DNA of 6,796 nucleotides. Source: Alphaproteobacteria bacterium (GTDB lineage: Bacteria; Pseudomonadota; Alphaproteobacteria; Rhizobiales; Devosiaceae). A program made the position numbers and the translations under genes. The DNA is taken from the NCBI GenBank assembly GCA_018820005.1, contig JAHJOS010000089.1:1-6796 (forward strand). Direction: 5' to 3'. A model generated the notes under the pieces. It worked only from the letters and a program-made list of their open reading frames with translations, had not been told where the DNA came from and ran no database searches. Below, piece by piece: positions 5,684-6,796 of the stretch (the stretch's first letter is position 1; every line of letters starts with the position of its first letter).

Positions 5684-6135
5684 GGGCGCGCCGCTCCATC
5701 CTGGTGAGTGTTGTGGTCTGTGCCGCTCATGCGCCGGGCCAGCGGAAAGATGTGGTTGGCCGAGAGCTGGGCGATGGGCAGATCACCGGGCGCCGCCAGA
5801 GGCACCCAGCGCAGTTCCTCGATTTCACCCGAGGGCGTGGCGCTGATGTCGCGGCGGGCAAAAAAGGCGTGGCCGCGCACCCGGCACCCCGGCTCGTTGG
5901 TGGCGTCGTCCTCGAACACGCCGCAAAAGGCGACATCGCCATCGAGCCGAACGCCGATCTCTTCCATCAGTTCGCGATCGAGCGCCTGGCGCGGGGTTTC
6001 CCCCGCGTCGATCTTGCCGCCCGGCTGCATAAACTTTGTGGTTCCCGCCTTGCGCACCAAAAGCATCTGGTTGGCCGAATTCACGATGGCCGCCAATGCG
6101 ATGGTGATCGGTTCGCCCAGTTGCGGCTGCTGCAT
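5680..6135 (-). CDS. Nudix hydrolase
   Basis: A 151-residue hydrolase of the MutT-like Nudix superfamily, which cleaves nucleoside diphosphates linked to another moiety and needs Mg2+. The Nudix box is perfect: G40-x5-E46-x7-R54-E55-L56-x-E58-E59-x-G61-V62, within PGGKIDAGETPRQALDRELM and the following EEIGV. The N-terminal part (ITIALAAIVNSANQMLLVRK) is the usual first strands of the fold. The ATG at 6135 shares one base with the hydA stop (TGATG), and its TGA overlaps the ATPase GTG, so it is translated within the operon. The frame remains open upstream to about 6762 but there overlaps hydA out of frame, so that extension is discarded. Substrate specificity is not readable from the sequence. 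Placement suggests a link to pyrimidine metabolism, such as a modified or oxidised nucleotide, but this is inference. It could also be a general housecleaning enzyme. Confidence 0.94.
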   Translation of the reverse strand: MQQPQLGEPITIALAAIVNSANQMLLVRKAGTTKFMQPGGKIDAGETPRQALDRELMEEIGVRLDGDVAFCGVFEDDATNEPGCRVRGHAFFARRDISATPSGEIEELRWVPLAAPGDLPIAQLSANHIFPLARRMSGTDHNTHQDGAARP

Positions 6136-6796
6136 CAAACCCCCGAGGCCGGAATGCCGGTGCGCTCCACCTTGCGCGGTGCGACGAGGTCTTTCCACTG
6201 GCTGAGCGCCTGGTTCACAGGGTTCTTTGGCTCGCGGCCGACGAACTTGCCATGACCGGGCTCGGCCTTGATCTCGTTTTCGACGATCGAGACCTTGCCG
6301 CGGCTGAGCACGAAGCGCGGCAGGCCGGTGACCTCGAAGCCCTCGAACACATTGTAGTCGATAGCCGACTGCTGGCTGGCCGCCGAAATGGTCTTGGCTC
6401 GCTTGGGGTCCCAGACCACCAGGTCGGCATCGGCGCCGACCAGCACGGCGCCCTTTTTGGGATAGAGCCCCAGGATCTTGGCGATATTGGTCGAGGTGAC
6501 CGCCACGAATTCGTTCATGGTCAGGCGACCCGTGTTGACGCCGGCCGTCCAGAGCACGGGCAGGCGATCTTCGAGGCCGCCGGTGCCATTGGGGATCTTG
6601 GCGAAATTGCCAATGCCATTGCGCTTTTGCGCCGTGGTGAAGGCGCAGTGATCGGTGGCAACGCAGGAGAGTGAGCCGGCCTGTAGGCCTGCCCAGAGCG
6701 AATCCTGGTGCAGCTTGTTGCGGAATGGCGGGGACATGACGCGGCGGGCAGCATGGTCCCAATCGGGATGTGCATATTCGCTGTCGTCGAGTGTCA
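6135..6796 (-). CDS. hydA: Dihydropyrimidinase / hydantoinase, C-terminal part (5' end outside window)
   Basis: This cyclic amidohydrolase opens the ring of 5,6-dihydrouracil or dihydrothymine to the N-carbamoyl-beta-amino acid, the second step of reductive pyrimidine breakdown. It also acts on 5-substituted hydantoins. About 219 residues are visible of a usual ~480; the frame enters at 6794 and ends TGA 6137-6135. Landmarks are DWDHAARRVMSPPFRNK at the window edge, ATDHCAF with the conserved catalytic/metal-site Asp (codon 6653-6651), and AVTSTNIAKILGLYPKKG. These are followed by GADADLVVWDP and DYNVFEGFEVTGLPRFVLSRG, all standard for dihydropyrimidinases and setting this apart from dihydroorotase or allantoinase. 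An internal ATG at 6737 is not the start, since family sequence continues upstream. It is followed without a gap by the Nudix gene. The other pathway genes (reductase preA/preT, beta-ureidopropionase) would be expected to the right, outside the window. Confidence 0.95.
   Translation of the reverse strand, partial: TLDDSEYAHPDWDHAARRVMSPPFRNKLHQDSLWAGLQAGSLSCVATDHCAFTTAQKRNGIGNFAKIPNGTGGLEDRLPVLWTAGVNTGRLTMNEFVAVTSTNIAKILGLYPKKGAVLVGADADLVVWDPKRAKTISAASQQSAIDYNVFEGFEVTGLPRFVLSRGKVSIVENEIKAEPGHGKFVGREPKNPVNQALSQWKDLVAPRKVERTGIPASGV

Noticed and set aside
4673..5707. 344-codon plus-strand ORF opposite the ATPase and permease
   Set aside because: It spans two real genes on the other strand and has no domain of its own.
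6136..6762. Upstream in-frame extension of the Nudix gene making a 360-residue protein
   Set aside because: The extension overlaps the hydA coding frame, is Arg/Pro/Gly-rich without domain features, and the Nudix fold starts naturally at ATG 6135 beside the hydA stop.

Overview
The window looks like a piece of a GC-rich alphaproteobacterial chromosome, probably Hyphomicrobiales and possibly Devosia-like. That reading rests on the style of the TruB C-terminus, the high G+C third-position usage, and a hydantoinase/ABC-transporter cluster of a type familiar from that order. The genus is a guess from protein flavour, because no database was searched.

Layout. Positions 2-559 (+) hold the 3' part of truB (tRNA pseudouridine-55 synthase). 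It is closed by a strong intrinsic terminator at 585-604 that probably also serves the convergent minus-strand unit. Positions 622-1727 (-) hold a compact set of three membrane-protein genes. In transcription order these are a 24-residue single-helix peptide (1727-1653), a 297-residue four-helix membrane protein of unknown function (1607-714), and a 25-residue single-helix peptide (699-622). Both micro-genes have clear Shine-Dalgarno sequences and are short enough to be missed by ordinary gene callers. A perfect TATAAT and a perfect 6-3-6 palindrome lie just upstream of the first one.

Positions 1905-6796 (-) are a tightly packed operon that enters the window from the right and ends at a strong terminator (1841-1868). 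Its order is dihydropyrimidinase (hydA, 3' part), a Nudix hydrolase, an ABC ATPase, two ABC permeases, and a periplasmic NMT1/THI5-like binding protein. The first five genes overlap or nearly touch, and only the binding protein has a short leader of its own (21 nt). The simplest reading is uptake of a pyrimidine-like or hydantoin-like compound, followed by ring opening by the dihydropyrimidinase. The Nudix enzyme is an unusual companion. One permease carries an extra N-terminal membrane block of roughly 100 residues.

The least described part of the window is the cassette of one four-helix protein flanked by two micro-membrane-peptides. No mobile elements, tRNAs, rRNAs or CRISPR arrays were seen. 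No stretch longer than 300 bases lacks a gene.
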